A stretch of DNA of 64,000 bases from JAIXWP01 sp041391745 (GTDB lineage Bacteria; Bacteroidota; Bacteroidia; Flavobacteriales_D; Sanyastnellaceae), in contig JAWKNK010000012.1 in assembly GCA_041391745.1 (NCBI GenBank), positions 1 to 64,000 of the forward strand, in the 5' to 3' direction. A program made the translations under genes and the position numbers. The notes below the pieces were generated by a model, which saw nothing but the letters and a program-made list of their open reading frames with translations, had not been told where the DNA came from and made no database searches. Shown here piece by piece: positions 62,890 through 64,000 of the stretch; positions within the stretch are counted from its first letter, which is position 1, and every line of letters begins with the position of its first letter.

Positions 62890-63723
62890 ATGTCCTTCAA
62901 ACCTTTTACCATACTTATCGACAAAACGCCCCGCACATTTACTAAGCCAGTGGTAATGGGGATTTTAAACATCACACCAGACTCATTTTACGATGGTCCG
63001 GTCAACTTAAAAACCGACTTTTTACATCGAGCAGAGTCCATGCTCAAAGAAGGAGCGGCTATTATAGACATGGGAGGGCAAAGTACGCGCCCTGGAGCAG
63101 AGCGACTTTCGGTGGATGAGGAATGGTCAAGAATAGCGGGCAAAATAGAAGCCATTCGAAAGGAATTTCCAGAATCCATTGTTTCCATTGATACGTTTTA
63201 TGGAACAATTGCTGAGCGCGCGGCCAATGAAGGAGCACAGATTATCAATGATGTAAGCGCGGGGAGCATTGATCCTTCAATAATTCAAGTAGCGTCCAAC
63301 CTGCGTCTGCCTTATGTTTTGATGCATATGCAAGGTGAACCGCAAACCATGCAAAACAACCCACAGTACAGCGATATAATTCAAGAAGAGATTCTTTTTT
63401 TATCAGAAAAAATAAATGAGTTGACCGCCCAAGATGTTAATGACATCATTATAGATCCAGGTTTTGGTTTCGGAAAAACACAAGAACATAATTTTGAATT
63501 GTTACAAAACTTAGGAGCATTGAAAATTCTTGAGCGACCAATACTTGTAGGTGTTTCAAGAAAAAAAATGATTCAGCGTGCTATTGAAAAAGAAGCGCAA
63601 GAAGCCTTGAATGGAACTACGGCTGCAAATACCATAGCTGCGCTTAAAGGGGCAAGCATCCTTCGCGTGCACGACGTGGCAGCGGCGGCAGATGCGCTCG
63701 CCATAGTGCGCCAATTGACATAA
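62890..63723 (+). CDS. folP: Dihydropteroate synthase
   Basis: 277 residues; condenses PABA with dihydropterin pyrophosphate. Signature GILNITPDSFYDG (pABA and pterin loops), IIDMGGQSTRPGA, IINDVSAG, IDPGFGFGKT, PILVGVSRKKMI and the last pyrophosphate site LRVHDV. ATG 62890 gives the normal start; the frame is open far upstream only because it runs over the DUF1599 gene. Sulfonamide target. A class IV aminotransferase (possible PabC) is 3 kb away. Confidence 0.96.
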   Translation: MSFKPFTILIDKTPRTFTKPVVMGILNITPDSFYDGPVNLKTDFLHRAESMLKEGAAIIDMGGQSTRPGAERLSVDEEWSRIAGKIEAIRKEFPESIVSIDTFYGTIAERAANEGAQIINDVSAGSIDPSIIQVASNLRLPYVLMHMQGEPQTMQNNPQYSDIIQEEILFLSEKINELTAQDVNDIIIDPGFGFGKTQEHNFELLQNLGALKILERPILVGVSRKKMIQRAIEKEAQEALNGTTAANTIAALKGASILRVHDVAAAADALAIVRQLT

Positions 63724-63726
63724 AAA

Positions 63727-63754
63727 AAGCCTTCTGAAATAATTCGGAAGGCTT
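63727..63754 (-). terminator. Intrinsic terminator of the 50-residue lipoprotein gene
   Basis: The stem AAGCCTTC (63727-63734) / GAAGGCTT (63747-63754) extends by a G.U and further pairs to a four-base loop, followed on the reverse strand by seven T residues. It may also end folP on the forward strand. Confidence 0.75.
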
Positions 63755-63776
63755 GTATCGTTGTTATAAAGAAATC

Positions 63777-63929
63777 TTATTTCTCTACTTCTACTTTATC
63801 GTAGGCGGCACAACTTGCGTGGCTCTGTGTAGTACATGATTGCATGAAAACGCCTAGGGTAAGTAATCCTAAAAATACGATGATTAATCGTTGAAGGACT
63901 TCATGCGTCCAATCACTTTGATGTTTCAT
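63777..63929 (-). CDS. Small lipoprotein, 50 residues
   Basis: An ORF too short for the routine cutoff. ATG 63929 is preceded by AAAAGGAAAAA on its strand. The sequence has a short polar start (MKHQSDWTHEVLQR), a hydrophobic helix LIIVFLGLLTLGVF and a lipobox-like FMQSC (Cys32), then TTQSHASCAAYDKVEVEK. It resembles other tiny Bacteroidota lipoproteins or single-helix membrane proteins. It ends before a good terminator, and no -7 box was confirmed upstream. Confidence 0.7.
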   Translation of the reverse strand: MKHQSDWTHEVLQRLIIVFLGLLTLGVFMQSCTTQSHASCAAYDKVEVEK

Positions 63930-64000
63930 TTTTCCTTTTGTTATTAGTCAGATTATTTTGTAACGTTATTTTATCCTATTTATTGTGTTCAATTACAGTG

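Overview
The window looks like a chromosomal segment of a Bacteroidota bacterium, most likely of the Flavobacteriales type. Evidence for this is the TonB-dependent receptors, type IX secretion (T9SS) C-terminal sorting tails, TAnnTTTG -7 promoter boxes placed 5' of many genes, a transketolase split into N and C subunits, the yajC-DUF1573 pair and the BT_3928/DUF1599/folP neighbourhood. It is mostly housekeeping sequence interspersed with accessory genes. No rRNA, tRNA, insertion sequence or CRISPR array was seen.

Layout. 1-5.8 kb: the end of a TonB-dependent receptor, then a leftward run (fmt, an anchored hypothetical protein, DUF493, rhomboid protease, NTF2-like lipoprotein, ychF, lipoprotein). 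5.8-7.7 kb: split transketolase, with three single-base losses in the N-subunit gene. 7.8-13.4 kb: the most interesting block, an SMC/MukB-like ATPase, then (beyond an oppositely oriented DODA-type dioxygenase) a 41-residue ORF, a kleisin-like (MukF/MksF) protein and a MukE/MksE-like protein. This looks like a MksBEF/Wadjet-type condensin cut into two transcription units and lacking a recognisable JetD/MksG nuclease. 13.4-25.2 kb: a Cys/Met PLP enzyme, a frameshifted secreted endonuclease I, a DEAD-box helicase, a rightward run of small enzymes (DUF4328, VanW, GNAT, FMN reductase, VOC, VIT transporter) and a heavily frameshifted TonB receptor. 25.2-37.4 kb: a degenerate repeat patch, yajC-DUF1573, then a leftward accessory stretch of broken genes (DinB-like, zinc ribbon, SDR stub, methyltransferase, S9 hydrolase) mixed with intact ones (Crp/Fnr regulator, methionine aminopeptidase, propeller lipoprotein, S41 peptidase, rifampin ADP-ribosyltransferase).

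37.5-50.5 kb: one intact 4346-codon leftward gene for a secreted protein with about 38 HYR-like cysteine-containing repeats, three copies of a ~185-residue domain (two of them nested inside HYR repeats) and a T9SS tail. 50.8-64 kb: rpe, coaE, a CsgG-like TPR lipoprotein, a glutathione peroxidase, a SulP transporter with an in-frame stop coupled to beta-carbonic anhydrase, a zinc metallopeptidase, an MFS pump, a GmhB-like phosphatase, a class IV aminotransferase, a DppB-type permease, BT_3928, DUF1599, folP and a 50-residue lipoprotein.

Several conserved genes carry clustered one-base indels, while the 13-kb gene and the 885-codon SMC gene are intact. Patchy base-call errors in the assembly are therefore at least as likely as true gene decay. 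All family assignments come from reading motifs by eye; no database search was run.
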